Positions 30,401-39,867 are shown, numbered from the stretch's first letter. The stretch is DNA of 64,000 nt from Sphingomonadales bacterium (GCA_027488785.1 JAIYAY010000014.1:62001-126000), one strand, 5' to 3'. Notes: a model not told the origin generated them from the letters alone. Made by a program: numbers and translations.

Positions 30401-32024
30401 GCAAGCTGTCGATTGGCGGGTTGGTGACTTGGCTGAAATTCTGGCGGAAGAATTGGCTGATCAGGCGCGGCTTGTCGCTGATGACGGCAAGTGGTGTGTC
30501 GTCGCCCATCGATCCAATGGCTTCCTTGCCATCTTCGATCATCGGTGCCAGGATCATTTCGATATCTTCCAATGTCATGCCAGCGGCAATCTGACGCTTG
30601 GTGAGTTCCGCGCGCGACCAGGCGGGTACGCTGTCTTCGCCAACCTCAGGCAAGTCAGTGATACGGCGGAAGCCGCCGACCAGTGCACCATAATCCTGTT
30701 CGGCCGAAATGCGGTCCTTCAACTCGCCATCGCGGTATAATTTGCCTTCATCCAAATTGACGGCAATCATTTGTCCCGGGCCAAGGCGGCCTTTTTCCAA
30801 TATCGTCGTTTCAGGTAGGACGACCATTCCGGTTTCCGAACCGATCACCAGCAAATTGTCCGAGGTGCGGCTATAGCGCAACGGACGCAGCGCGTTGCGG
30901 TCAACGCCAGCAACGGCCCATCGGCCATCGGTCATCGCCAAAGCGGCAGGGCCATCCCATGGCTCCATGACGCTGGCCATATATTCATACATCGCGCGGT
31001 GGGTGGCCGGCAAATTGGGGTTCGACTGCCATGCTTCGGGGATCAGCATGAGCTTGGCCGTCGGCGCTTCCTTGCCTGACCGGACCAAGGTTTCAAATAC
31101 CGCATCCAAGGCGGCAGTGTCCGATGACCCGGCTGGAATGACAGGTTTGATATCATCCGACTGCGCGCCAAAGGCGATGCTGGCCATCTTGATCTCGTGG
31201 CTCTTCATCCAATTTTGGTTGCCACGGATGGTGTTAATTTCACCATTATGCGCAAGGCCGCGGAAGGGCTGCGCCAACCACCATTGCGGGAATGTGTTGG
31301 TCGAATAACGCTGATGGAAAATCGCAACGCGGCTTTCAAAACGGTCATCTTGCAGGTCGGGATAAAATACCGATAGCGACTCTGCAAGGAACAGGCCCTT
31401 GTAGACAATCGACCGGCACGACAGCGAGCAGATATAGAAATCGCGGATTTGGGCGGCGATAATCTTCTTTTCGATCCGGCGGCGGACCAAGTAGAGTTTC
31501 TTTTCAAACTCGGTTGCGTCGACTTCTTCAGGCATGGGGCCGGCGATCATGATCTGCTCAATCTCGGGCCGCGTCGCTTGTGCTTTATCGCCGATCACCG
31601 ACACATCGACGGGCACCTGACGCCAGCCATAAATGGTGTAGCCCGCGTCGATAATCTCCGCCTCGACAATCGTGCGGCAATTTTCTTGCGCGTTAAGGTC
31701 GGTGCGCGGCAGGAACACCATGCCAACCGCCAACCGGTTGGGCATGGGACGGTGGCCGCTATCCGAAATCGCATCGTCGAAAAAGCGGACGGGCAAGTCG
31801 ATATGCAGGCCTGCGCCATCGCCGGTCTTGCCATCGGCGTCGACCGCGCCGCGATGCCAGACGGCCTTCAACGCCTCAATCCCTGCCGCCACAACCCGCC
31901 GTGACGGCTTGCCATCGGTTGCCGCAATCAACCCAACGCCGCAGGCATCGCCCTCGGACTCCGGATGATACATGCCTTCACGGGCAAGACGTTCATGTTC
32001 GGGGGTGGGGAAGAATATAGTCAT
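27498..32024 (-). CDS. gltB: Glutamate synthase (NADPH), large subunit
   Basis: Transfers the amide of glutamine to 2-oxoglutarate, the GOGAT step of ammonia assimilation. The 1508-residue protein has an N-terminal class II amidotransferase with the catalytic Cys in EGDACGVGLIAA near residue 28, preceded by a short propeptide, then the central and FMN domains and the 3Fe-4S cluster motif CIMVRQCHSNTCPVGVCVQ (C-x5-C-x4-C). The C-terminal beta-helix (GLSGGTIIIRPT, GAHVVVEGCGSNGLEYMTGG) completes it. The ATG at 32024 overlaps the gltD stop as ATGA; upstream extensions of the frame run inside gltD. It is translated after gltD. Confidence 0.96.
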   Translation of the reverse strand: MTIFFPTPEHERLAREGMYHPESEGDACGVGLIAATDGKPSRRVVAAGIEALKAVWHRGAVDADGKTGDGAGLHIDLPVRFFDDAISDSGHRPMPNRLAVGMVFLPRTDLNAQENCRTIVEAEIIDAGYTIYGWRQVPVDVSVIGDKAQATRPEIEQIMIAGPMPEEVDATEFEKKLYLVRRRIEKKIIAAQIRDFYICSLSCRSIVYKGLFLAESLSVFYPDLQDDRFESRVAIFHQRYSTNTFPQWWLAQPFRGLAHNGEINTIRGNQNWMKSHEIKMASIAFGAQSDDIKPVIPAGSSDTAALDAVFETLVRSGKEAPTAKLMLIPEAWQSNPNLPATHRAMYEYMASVMEPWDGPAALAMTDGRWAVAGVDRNALRPLRYSRTSDNLLVIGSETGMVVLPETTILEKGRLGPGQMIAVNLDEGKLYRDGELKDRISAEQDYGALVGGFRRITDLPEVGEDSVPAWSRAELTKRQIAAGMTLEDIEMILAPMIEDGKEAIGSMGDDTPLAVISDKPRLISQFFRQNFSQVTNPPIDSLRERHVMSLKTRFSNLANILEEKSQNADVLVLDSPVLTARDWRRLKAAFGPLGAEIDCTYDVSTGQEGLRAAIARIREEAVAAVRMGKSELFLTDENISADRVGIAMILAAAAVHTHLVRNGLRSYSSINVRSAECLDTHYFAVLIGVGATTVNAYLAEAVIADRHARGLLDGYTLTQAVENYRTAINEGLLKIMSKMGIAVISSYRGGYNFEAVGLSRALVNDFFPGMPNKISGEGYHSLYVNARDRHDDAFDTAVARLPVGGFYKQRNGGEAHAYSAGLMHLLQSAVANDSYSTYTQFAQGVKELPPIYLRDLLEFNFAKEPVAIDEVEAITEIRKRFVTPGMSLGALSPEAHETLAIAMNRIGAKAVSGEGGEDSKRFKPYENGDNANSVIKQIASGRFGVTAEYLGACEEIEIKVAQGAKPGEGGQLPGFKVTEMIARLRHSTPGVTLISPPPHHDIYSIEDLAQLIYDLKQINPRARVCVKLVSAAGIGTIAAGVAKAHADVILVSGNVGGTGASPQTSIKYAGTPWEMGLSEANQVLTLNGLRHRVKLRTDGGLKTGRDIVVAAILGAEEFGIGTLSLVAMGCIMVRQCHSNTCPVGVCVQDEALRKKFTGTPEKVINLMTFIAEEVREILAKLGYRSLDEVIGRTELLRQVSRGAEHLDDLDLNPILAKVDAPDSARRFSIPTFRNEVPDSLDAQMIHDARPVFERREKMQLTYNVRNTHRAVGTRLSSEITRLYGMKDLSEGHVHVRLRGSAGQSLGAFLCQGITLEVFGDANDYVGKGLSGGTIIIRPTVSSPLTSQQNSIIGNTVLYGATSGRLFAAGQAGERFAVRNSGAHVVVEGCGSNGLEYMTGGMAVILGKVGSNFGAGMTGGMAFVLDTERDFADMANPDSIIWQRLESTYWEEELKALITAHAEKTDSAWSKSIIEDWDRRRGEFWQICPKEMLPRLSQPLSDHEALEAAE

Positions 32025-33463
32025 GCTGCAACCTTTTCGCGGCTTGCTTTCGAATTTAGATAATTGTGCATATGCTGCGTCACATCCCGCCCATCGCGGA
32101 TTGCCCAGACAACAAGGCTTGCGCCGCGTACGATGTCGCCAATGGCAAACACCCCGTCGAGGTTCGTCATCTGTGTTGTGTGATCGACACGCACAGTGCC
32201 CCAACGAGTGACGTTGAGGTCAGGCGCGTTGAACAAGACGGGCAGGTCTTCGGCCTCAAAACCCAGTGCCGTAATCACCATATCGGCATTCAGCGTGAAG
32301 TCGCCCTCTGGGTCATTTTCCGGTGTCCGGCGGCCAGAGGCATCGGGTGCGGCAAGTCGCATTTTGGAGACATGGACGCGTTCGACCTTGCCATCGCCGT
32401 CAAAGCCCTTGGGACCCGAGAGCCAGACAAACTCGACACCTTCTTCTTCGGCATTGGTCACTTCACGTTGCGACCCCGGCATATTCTCGCGGTCGCGGCG
32501 ATAAAGGCACTTCACTGATTTTGCGCCTTGGCGGATCGCGGTGCGGACACAATCCATCGCAGTATCGCCGCCGCCAATGACGACGACATCTTTGCCATGC
32601 GCATTCATCGCGCCGTTTTCAAACGCAGGTACCGCATCGCCAAAGCCCTTGCGGTTGGATGCGGTGAGATAATCTAGCGCCGGAACAATCCCTTCTAGCC
32701 CGATACCCGGCGTTGCAATGGCGCGGGCCTTATAGACGCCCGTAGCGATCAACACCGCGTCATGCTTTGCGCGCAAATCGTCCAACGACGCATCGCGACC
32801 CACTTCGAAATTGGTGTGAAAATGGATGCCAGCATCCTCAAGCCGTTTGACGCGGCGCATGACGACGTCTTTCTCCAGCTTGAAACCGGGGATGCCATAA
32901 GTCAGCAAACCGCCCATGCGGTCATAGCGGTCATAGACATGGACGTCATAGCCCGCGACGCGCAGATATTCTGCTGTCGTTAGTCCGCCGGGGCCAGCAC
33001 CTATGATGCCCACCGACTGACCGCGCGATGGCCCGACCTCTAGTGGTTCAACCCAGCCCTGCTCCCATGCGGTATCGGTGATGTATTTTTCAACCGAGCC
33101 AATGGTGACTGCGTCATGGCCCGAAAATTCAATAACGCAATTGCCCTCACATAATCGATCCTGCGGGCAGATACGGCCGCAAATTTCGGGCATGGTGCTG
33201 GTCAGGTTCGACATCTCATAGGCTTCACGCAAACGCCCTTCAGCGGTCAGGCGCAACCAATCGGGAATATGATTATGCAACGGGCAATGGACCGAACAAT
33301 ATGGCACACCGCATTGTGAACAGCGTGAAGCCTGATCGGCTGCTGCCGCGGGTGCATAACGATCCGCGATTTCGGCAAAATCCTCCGCGCGCAATTCGGC
33401 TTCCCGCTTATGCGGATAAGCCTGCGGCTTCGAAACAAATTTCAGCATCGGATCTTTTGCCAC
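32021..33463 (-). CDS. gltD: Glutamate synthase (NADPH), small subunit
   Basis: FAD- and Fe-S-containing subunit that passes electrons from NADPH to GltB. The 480-residue protein has the N-terminal double 4Fe-4S cysteine clusters (CSQCGVPYCSVHCPLHN and CGRICPQDRLCEGNC), the FAD motif VGIIGAGPGGLTTAEYL, and the NADPH motif VVVIGGGDTAMDCVRTA. The start is a GTG at 33463 preceded by GAAGGAG. It precedes gltB and overlaps it by four bases. Confidence 0.96.
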   Translation of the reverse strand: MAKDPMLKFVSKPQAYPHKREAELRAEDFAEIADRYAPAAAADQASRCSQCGVPYCSVHCPLHNHIPDWLRLTAEGRLREAYEMSNLTSTMPEICGRICPQDRLCEGNCVIEFSGHDAVTIGSVEKYITDTAWEQGWVEPLEVGPSRGQSVGIIGAGPGGLTTAEYLRVAGYDVHVYDRYDRMGGLLTYGIPGFKLEKDVVMRRVKRLEDAGIHFHTNFEVGRDASLDDLRAKHDAVLIATGVYKARAIATPGIGLEGIVPALDYLTASNRKGFGDAVPAFENGAMNAHGKDVVVIGGGDTAMDCVRTAIRQGAKSVKCLYRRDRENMPGSQREVTNAEEEGVEFVWLSGPKGFDGDGKVERVHVSKMRLAAPDASGRRTPENDPEGDFTLNADMVITALGFEAEDLPVLFNAPDLNVTRWGTVRVDHTTQMTNLDGVFAIGDIVRGASLVVWAIRDGRDVTQHMHNYLNSKASREKVAA

Positions 33464-33628
33464 AACACGCTCCTTCAGAAGCGCTGCGCGTAACGCGGCA
33501 AACCTGCGCTGTCACGCAGAAATCCAACAATAGGTCAGCTTTATTGACTAAATCAACCCATTTTGAGACTATAAATTAATGCCGCGCAATATTATTTCAC
33601 ATTAAAGGGTCCGAATCGGAACCTATCG

Positions 33629-34423
33629 CTAATAAAGCCATATCAATGCCGCTGTCCCTGCGATGATTCGGTAATAAGCAAAAGGTGCAAAACCATATCT
33701 GCCGACAATGGCGACAAACGCTTTCACCACAACGAGCGCGACCAGAAACGCCATGGTGAAACCAATGGCGATCATCCCTAAATCATCCGCGTTCAAAAGC
33801 GCCCGGTCTTTCCATAAAGCATAGACCGTCGCTGCCATCATCGTGGGCACCGCCAAGAAGAAGGAAAATTCCGCAGCCGTCTTGCGCTCCACACCCATCA
33901 TTAGGCCGCCCATGATCGTCGCGCCCGAACGGCTCACGCCCGGCAACATCGCTGTGCATTGAACAAGGCCGATGGACAAGGCAGTGCCAAAGGGAATTTC
34001 CTCAACCGCATGAAAACGTACTGTCTTCACCACGCGTTCCAACACAAGGATGATGATGCCGCCAACAATAAGCGCTATGGCAACAATTTCTGGCGTCTGC
34101 ATCGCGGCGCGAATGGCATCATACGCCACCACACCGATCACCAAAGCAGGGGCAAAGCCTAATAGGATATTGCGCGTGAACGCGACGGAGCCAGCCTCCC
34201 GGTTCAGCAGCCCTGTGCCAACCGCCCAAAATCGCCGCCAATAAACCAATAAAACCGCCAAAATCGCACCGAGCTGGATCGCGATTTTAAAAGCGACTGA
34301 GCTATTGTCGGTAAAGCCAACCAGCTCGCCCGCCAGAATAAGATGTCCTGTCGATGATACTGGCAAAAATTCGGTTAGCCCCTCAATAAAGCCGAGGAGC
34401 AACGCGATCATTGTATCGCTCAT
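33629..34423 (-). CDS. uppP: Undecaprenyl-diphosphatase UppP (BacA)
   Basis: Dephosphorylates undecaprenyl pyrophosphate so the lipid carrier can be reused in cell-wall synthesis. The 264-residue membrane protein has both catalytic motifs: EGLTEFLPVSSTGHLIL near residue 14 and PGVSRSGATIMGG with the key Arg, plus several membrane helices. Its start overlaps the stop of the NDUFA9-like gene by four bases. Confidence 0.95.
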   Translation of the reverse strand: MSDTMIALLLGFIEGLTEFLPVSSTGHLILAGELVGFTDNSSVAFKIAIQLGAILAVLLVYWRRFWAVGTGLLNREAGSVAFTRNILLGFAPALVIGVVAYDAIRAAMQTPEIVAIALIVGGIIILVLERVVKTVRFHAVEEIPFGTALSIGLVQCTAMLPGVSRSGATIMGGLMMGVERKTAAEFSFFLAVPTMMAATVYALWKDRALLNADDLGMIAIGFTMAFLVALVVVKAFVAIVGRYGFAPFAYYRIIAGTAALIWLY

Positions 34424-35343
34424 GCTTTGGAACCGCCGCCAAAGCGGCCATGCTTACGGTAAATGTTCAACCAATCGGCGGCAATGACATCTAACGGCGT
34501 CGGCACGATGCCATAGGCAGCTAGCCCGTCGGTGCCTGTCACCACATTGTCGCTACCAAGCATTTTAAGCTGGTCGTTGGTAATCGGCGCACCGGGCATC
34601 CAGCCAGTCCCCTTGGCGAGCATCTTTGCGGCGATATCGGGCACTTCAATGAATAGAGGGTCACGGCCAATAGTCTTGGCGATCCAGCGGTTCAGTCCCA
34701 TCATTGAGAAGGTCTCCGGTCCACCAAGTTCTAGCACGCGCCCATCCTGATGGCCGAGCGCAGCGGCAACAGCATGTGCGACATCGCCAGCATATACCGG
34801 CTGAAACTTTGTGGCCGGACCAATGACAGGCACAACAGGCAGCATGCGGATCAGTCCGGCAAAGCGGTTGATGAACTGGTCTTCGCGGCCGAACACAATC
34901 GATGGCCGTAAGATGACGGCCGATGGGAACGCGGCATGAACGGCAGCTTCGCCGCCCGCTTTGCTTTGGCCATATTCGGCGTCGCTATGCGCGTCCGCGC
35001 CAATTGCGGAGATGTGGACCAAAGCACCAACGCCTGCCTCGGCTGCGGCCTGTGCCACGATGCCTGCGCCAATATTCTGAACGGCATCCATATTGGCAAA
35101 GCTGCCCACCAGATTGACGACAGCATCGGCATCCATCACCGCGCGCTTTACGCTGGCGGGTTTGCGGATGTCCGCTTGCATCAATTGCACTTGGCCCAAA
35201 TTGCCCAGCGGCTTGATATGGTTGGCACTATTGGCGTTGCGGCTCGCAATACGCAGCCGCGCCCCTTGACTAAGCAGCACTTGTGCGACGTAGCGGCCCA
35301 AAAACCCGCCGCCACCAAAAACCGTTATCAACTTGCCTTGCAT
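34420..35343 (-). CDS. NAD(P)-binding SDR-type protein, complex I NDUFA9-like
   Basis: A 307-residue atypical short-chain dehydrogenase. It begins with the Rossmann motif VFGGGGFLGRYVAQVLL, then VVNLVGSF and a YGQSKAGGEAAV segment with Tyr-x3-Lys-like spacing, and ends in KHGRFGGGSKA. The N-terminal motif and overall length match the NDUFA9-like family, which in alphaproteobacteria is a complex I-associated or quinone-related protein. A stand-alone reductase cannot be ruled out. It leads the pair with uppP. Confidence 0.8.
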   Translation of the reverse strand: MQGKLITVFGGGGFLGRYVAQVLLSQGARLRIASRNANSANHIKPLGNLGQVQLMQADIRKPASVKRAVMDADAVVNLVGSFANMDAVQNIGAGIVAQAAAEAGVGALVHISAIGADAHSDAEYGQSKAGGEAAVHAAFPSAVILRPSIVFGREDQFINRFAGLIRMLPVVPVIGPATKFQPVYAGDVAHAVAAALGHQDGRVLELGGPETFSMMGLNRWIAKTIGRDPLFIEVPDIAAKMLAKGTGWMPGAPITNDQLKMLGSDNVVTGTDGLAAYGIVPTPLDVIAADWLNIYRKHGRFGGGSKA

Positions 35344-35539
35344 ATATGCTCCGTCACGCCGCGTGAAATCCTGCGCGCGCTTTGCACCACCACTCGGCAG
35401 CTTTCAAGGCCGACCTGCGCATGGCGCTGGTAACAGCCGCATTTAATCCGCCGCGCGGGCGGCACAGACGTTGACAATATCACCTGATCGCTTAAAGGAG
35501 CGCGCCTACCCGATACGCGGTAAAGCCTGCGTGTCTCGT

Positions 35540-35626
35540 GCCCGGATGGCGGAATTGGTAGACGCACCAGCTTCAGGTGCTGGCGCTGGCAACGGCGTGG
35601 AGGTTCGAGTCCTCTTCCGGGCACCA
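35540..35626 (+). tRNA. tRNA-Leu (anticodon CAG)
   Basis: An 87-base tRNA with a long variable arm. Acceptor GCCCGGA pairs with TCCGGGC, the anticodon stem CCAGC/GCTGG holds the loop TTCAGGT with anticodon CAG, the T-arm has GTTCGAGTC, and CCA is encoded. The T-arm 3' side and acceptor 3' strand (from 35611) are repeated downstream at 39900 and 48923, making this the integration target of the modules that follow. Confidence 0.97.
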
Positions 35627-35710
35627 TTTTTCTGTTCGAATATGTTCATCCTTGGCCTTGAAAGGCCCGGAAAACATAGCTTTCTCGCTTTCGTTGTTCG
35701 TCGCCGTTCT
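35611..35710. repeat. att-like direct repeat, site A (tRNA 3' end plus left-end arm)
   Basis: The 21-base core CCTCTTCCGGGCACCATTTT(T) covers the tRNA-Leu 3' end. The next 79 bases (from CTGTTCGAATATGTTCATCC, including the palindrome GGCCTTGAAAGGCC) recur at site B with about 94 of 100 positions identical by eye. At site C only the core is present. Confidence 0.9.
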
Positions 35711-36281
35711 TCATCGGCCAGTTGCGCGCCTAGAAGCGTGCTCATAGTGCTAAACTTCTGAAACTGAGGTTGCTTGAGGCACTATCATTTACCTTGTGGA
35801 TGGCGACATGCCCCCGGTGGGGGACGAAAACCAACGGCGCCTATTAGATTAAAACTGCCTTAGGCGCCCGATGTGGCTTATATTCAAGATTGAGACCATA
35901 CTCATTTCGGTGCGTTGAGACCATCGACGAAGCCTATGGCGTGTTATTAATAAATAATGAAAATCAATTAAATTTTCGGTATTTTCAATATAGACCACAA
36001 ATTTTTATGTGTTATTTAGTATTGATACGATAAGATGGGATCTTTATAAAAAAGAAAGTCATTTACGTACATTTACTATAATTTACCATTTCATGTGCAA
36101 AAATTATAACATAATTGTGTACATAAAATTCACAACAAATACGGTTGCATTATAGCAACTACATTATATAATTTTTCTAATTTATTAACTTTTTATCAAA
36201 TTTGTTCTTCAAACAATTGTATTTTGATGACAAGGCGACCTCGTCTTTCATTCAGGGCACATCATTTGTTAGGAGTTACAT
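35711..36281. other. AT-rich upstream region of the TonB receptor
   Basis: No gene in 570 bases. At 35836-35868 an inverted repeat GGCGCCTA/TAGGCGCC encloses 17 bases, and CCCCCGGTGGGGG at about 35811-35823 is another small hairpin. From about 35940 to 36230 the DNA is strikingly AT-rich with runs such as TTTTTATGTGTTATTTAG and repeated TTTACGTACATTTAC-like words that could be operator sites. The ribosome site AGGAG lies at 36271-36275. Confidence 0.5.
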
Positions 36282-39038
36282 ATGTCGAGCAACAAAAACG
36301 GATTACTGACCCTCGGAATATCAACAATTGCGGTTACAACCATGATCGCGTTTCCAGCCCATGCGCAAAGTGCAGGTGATGAAACGGCTGCTGAGTCAAT
36401 CGTCGTGACTGGATCGCGGATTGCGCGCCCTGACCAGACATCAAACTCGCCGATCAGCGTCGTCAGCGGGGATGTTCTGAAAGAACAGGGCGCCGTTAAC
36501 GTTGAAGAAGCCCTCAACCAGCTTCCCCAAATCACGCCTGGCCTTAATGCCAATGTCAACAATGGCGGGAACGGAACCGTCACTGTCGACGTGCGCGGCC
36601 TCGGTTCGTCGCGCACCCTTGTGCTCGTTAATAGCCGCCGCATGGTCCCATCGACCAATAGCGGCGTTGTCGATCTAAATGTCATTAATCCGCTGCTTAT
36701 TGAGCGCGTTGAAGTCGTCACGGGCGGTGCATCTGCTACTTATGGGTCGGACGCACTTGGCGGCGTTGTTAACTTCATCTTGAAGGACAATTTTGAAGGC
36801 GTCGAGCTGTCCGGCCAATATGGTTTGACTGAGCGTGGCGACAGCGAGACATGGACGCTTGGCGGCATCGTTGGCAGTAACTTTGCCGACGATCGTGGCA
36901 ATGCGACCCTTGGCGTGTCGTTCACCAAGCGTGGCGACTCCTTCCAGTCGGAACGCGCATGGTCGCGCATCGACCAGAATGGCGGATCTGCAACCGGTGT
37001 TGCAGGACGCTTCGACAACCTATTCAATAATGCTTTTGCAACTGGCGGAAACCGCGCGTTCAACACAGACGGTTCGGTTCGTCCATTCGTAAACAACTTT
37101 GATCTGACGAACCCAGCGACAGACCGCTACAACTTTGCGCCTGTTAACTATATTCAGACACCGCAAGAACGGTTCACCATGACCGCACTTGCCAATTATG
37201 ACATAAATGATGCGATCAACGTTTATGCCGAAGGCAGTTACGTTAATAGTAAGGTTGATTTGCAACTCGCACCTACCCCCGCGACCAACATTTTTGTCAA
37301 TGCAAACTCGCCGATGCTATCACCATCAGCCTTAGCACTTGCTGCTGGTCGTGCGGATCCCAACGCCACACTTACCTTCCGTCGTCGTATGGTTGAAGTT
37401 GGTCCTCGCATCCAAAACTACAATTTTGACGTGACGCAATTGAACTTCGGCGCACGTGGCAAGCTGTTCGATGGATGGGATTTCGACATTTATTACGGCC
37501 GTGGGCGCGTGGAGTCTGCGCAAGGTATCCAAAATGACGTATCGCGTTCGCGTCTTACTTCTGGCCTCAACGGATGCCCAACTGGCTCACCTGCAGGTTG
37601 TGTCCTTGTAGATGCCTTTGGCGCCGGACGCATCACGACGGCTGCTGCAAATTACATTCGCATCGCATCGGCGGTAGACACATTTACGTTCGACCGTGAT
37701 AACGTTGTTGCTACTGCAAACGGCAAGTTGGGAACGCTTCCTGGTGGCGACATTCGTGCTGCGGCGGGCGTTGAATATCGCCGAGACGCATCAAACTTCG
37801 TGCCGTCTGACCCGGCTCAAACCGGTGACCTCACTGGGTTTAACGCCGTCAAGCCAATCTCTGGGTCGTTCGACACAAAGGAAGTGTTTGGCGAAGTAAG
37901 CCTGCCTGTTGTTGACATGCTCACCCTTGCCGCCAAGGGCCGCTATTCCGACTATTCATCGGTCGGTGGCAACTTCACATGGAGCGTTGAAGGCGATTTT
38001 CGTCCAGTCGACGATGTCCGTTTGCGTGGTACATATTCGCGCGCTGCCCGTGCGCCATCGGTGTTCGAATTGTTCCAGGCTGGCGATCAAGGCTTTCCTG
38101 TCGTCGTTGATCCTTGCTTCCGTGGTCAGCCAACAGGTAACAAGCCAGCACCATCCGCAGGTGTTTCCACAATCTGTACTTTGCAAGGCCTGCCAAACCC
38201 AGCAACTAACATTCTGGTTCAGACCAATAGCCAAATCGAGGGGACCTTCGTGGGTTCGACCAACTTGAAGGCTGAAGAAGCAGAAACGTTGACTGGCGGT
38301 ATCCAATTCACACCGACCTTTGCGCCCGGCCTGAGGCTGTCAGTCGATTATTTCGATATCAAGGTCGATGGTTATGTATCGCGCGTTCAAGGCGGTGCCA
38401 GTGGCCTTGTAACTGCGTGCTTTGCCAAAAACATCACAACCGCCGCGCAATTGGCGTCTGACCCCTATTGCAGTTTGCTATCGCGTCGTCCCAATGGCGA
38501 CTTGCTCGCAAAGGTGCCGCTGACCAATGAAGCGTCGACGGGTATCAACAACGTCCTTAAAACGCGCGGCATCGATTTTGCCGTGGGATATGAGTTCGGA
38601 CTTGGCGGAGAAAGCAAGCTTGGGCTATCGTCGATCGTAACCTATCTTATGGACTATAAGTTTAACGGAGATGAGTTTGCCAGTCTGGCATCAGCCGATT
38701 TTGGTACGCTCCCCACGTGGAAGGCAAACACACGCGTAACTTATCGTAATGACGATTTCAGCCTGAGCCTCAACTGGCAATATTTCGGCAAGGTTAGTGA
38801 TACCCAAGGCGACATCACGGACACCGCCAGCTTTACGTCGATCAAGGCGCAAAATTACTTAGATCTGAATGCGCGATTTAACGTGTCTGACAGCTTTGAG
38901 TTCTTTGGCGGCGTTCAAAACCTTTTGGATAAGCAACCACCGCCGGTTTATTCCGGAAGCTCCTCCTCCAACACCGACGAAGTGGTATACGATACCTTGG
39001 GTCGTCGTTTCTTCATGGGGGCAAAGATAAGCTTCTAA
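36282..39038 (+). CDS. TonB-dependent outer-membrane receptor
   Basis: An energised outer-membrane transporter of 918 residues. It has a signal peptide (TLGISTIAVTTMIAFPAHA), a TonB-box-like stretch ESIVVTGSRIARPDQ, a plug domain (NVEEALNQLPQITPG, VDVRGLGSSRTLVLVNSRRM, VEVVTGGASATYGSDALGGV) and a 22-strand barrel ending in GRRFFMGAKISF with the terminal aromatic residue. This is the common sphingomonad type, often taking up plant-derived compounds, oligosaccharides or siderophores; I cannot assign the ligand. It is the first gene of module 1. The TetR gene 75 bases downstream and the AT-rich leader suggest ligand-responsive control. A weak hairpin lies between the two genes. Confidence 0.92.
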   Translation: MSSNKNGLLTLGISTIAVTTMIAFPAHAQSAGDETAAESIVVTGSRIARPDQTSNSPISVVSGDVLKEQGAVNVEEALNQLPQITPGLNANVNNGGNGTVTVDVRGLGSSRTLVLVNSRRMVPSTNSGVVDLNVINPLLIERVEVVTGGASATYGSDALGGVVNFILKDNFEGVELSGQYGLTERGDSETWTLGGIVGSNFADDRGNATLGVSFTKRGDSFQSERAWSRIDQNGGSATGVAGRFDNLFNNAFATGGNRAFNTDGSVRPFVNNFDLTNPATDRYNFAPVNYIQTPQERFTMTALANYDINDAINVYAEGSYVNSKVDLQLAPTPATNIFVNANSPMLSPSALALAAGRADPNATLTFRRRMVEVGPRIQNYNFDVTQLNFGARGKLFDGWDFDIYYGRGRVESAQGIQNDVSRSRLTSGLNGCPTGSPAGCVLVDAFGAGRITTAAANYIRIASAVDTFTFDRDNVVATANGKLGTLPGGDIRAAAGVEYRRDASNFVPSDPAQTGDLTGFNAVKPISGSFDTKEVFGEVSLPVVDMLTLAAKGRYSDYSSVGGNFTWSVEGDFRPVDDVRLRGTYSRAARAPSVFELFQAGDQGFPVVVDPCFRGQPTGNKPAPSAGVSTICTLQGLPNPATNILVQTNSQIEGTFVGSTNLKAEEAETLTGGIQFTPTFAPGLRLSVDYFDIKVDGYVSRVQGGASGLVTACFAKNITTAAQLASDPYCSLLSRRPNGDLLAKVPLTNEASTGINNVLKTRGIDFAVGYEFGLGGESKLGLSSIVTYLMDYKFNGDEFASLASADFGTLPTWKANTRVTYRNDDFSLSLNWQYFGKVSDTQGDITDTASFTSIKAQNYLDLNARFNVSDSFEFFGGVQNLLDKQPPPVYSGSSSSNTDEVVYDTLGRRFFMGAKISF

Positions 39039-39050
39039 ACAAAGTGAAAC

Positions 39051-39075
39051 AGGCGGGGCCATTGCAGTCCCGCCT
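39051..39075 (+). terminator. Hairpin after the TonB receptor gene
   Basis: AGGCGGG, an 11-base loop, CCCGCCT, followed by CTTATACG. The stem is good but there is no strong T run, so it may only attenuate transcription into the TetR gene. Confidence 0.45.
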
Positions 39076-39113
39076 CTTATACGTTCGGTCATAATCGTTT
39101 TTGAGGATCGCTT

Positions 39114-39821
39114 ATGGTAACCCTCCCTTCTGAAAACCTCGGGACGCAACAGCAAAATCGACCTTATAAGCGCCTTGGCGTAAACCGATCTCGCGGACAA
39201 CTTCGGTCCGAATTGATTGATGCCGCCCGCGAGATATTGCGTGACGGTTCATACGAGAAACTGACGATGGAACAGATCGCCGCAAAGGCCACGATTAGCA
39301 GACGGACGCTGTATAACCTATTTCAAGATAAGGATGATGTTTACCGTCAGACCTGCGAACATCTGATCAAAACGGTTGGAGATCTGATGGTTGACGAAAT
39401 ACCTGAACGCATGTCCGCCATCGATGGCATGAGATTCTACGTTGAATCCTGTATGGAAATTTACAGCAATGCAGCCACGAAGGACCTCTTGCGCATCGTT
39501 GTGCGCGATGGAGCGCAGCACCCCTGGATTGCAAAGGCCTACTCAAGACAAATTCGATCGCCGCTTATCCGAGTTTGCGAGCTCTTTGTTCTGAAAAAAT
39601 CACGGCGTACCCCCATGACTAACGGCGCACCATACCATGTGGGGGCTCAAGTTGCCGATATCGTAAAATTTCAGGTTCTTGGTCCCTTGATTTTTGGTCT
39701 TGATAACGTGTCTGCAGACATGAGCACTGAGCAGCTGAACATCATTACCCAAGCTTATGCTTGCATTTTAGATGGCGCAGCCCAGAAATCATGTTCTGTA
39801 TCACACGAAATGCTTCCCTAG
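39114..39821 (+). CDS. TetR/AcrR family transcriptional regulator
   Basis: A 235-residue regulator with the DNA-binding helix-turn-helix near residues 50-75: KLTMEQIAAKATISRRTLYN then LFQDKDDVYRQTCEHL. The C-terminal domain (about 90-235) probably binds a ligand or mediates dimerisation; it has AcrR-like length and no recognisable family. It is the last gene of module 1, same strand as the receptor, and the obvious candidate to control it. It ends about 45 bases before the repeated right-end sequence. Confidence 0.88.
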   Translation: MVTLPSENLGTQQQNRPYKRLGVNRSRGQLRSELIDAAREILRDGSYEKLTMEQIAAKATISRRTLYNLFQDKDDVYRQTCEHLIKTVGDLMVDEIPERMSAIDGMRFYVESCMEIYSNAATKDLLRIVVRDGAQHPWIAKAYSRQIRSPLIRVCELFVLKKSRRTPMTNGAPYHVGAQVADIVKFQVLGPLIFGLDNVSADMSTEQLNIITQAYACILDGAAQKSCSVSHEMLP

Positions 39822-39867
39822 GCTGGACATGCCGCAGCCGTTCCTTTTCGTTTACACTCAGGGTAAG

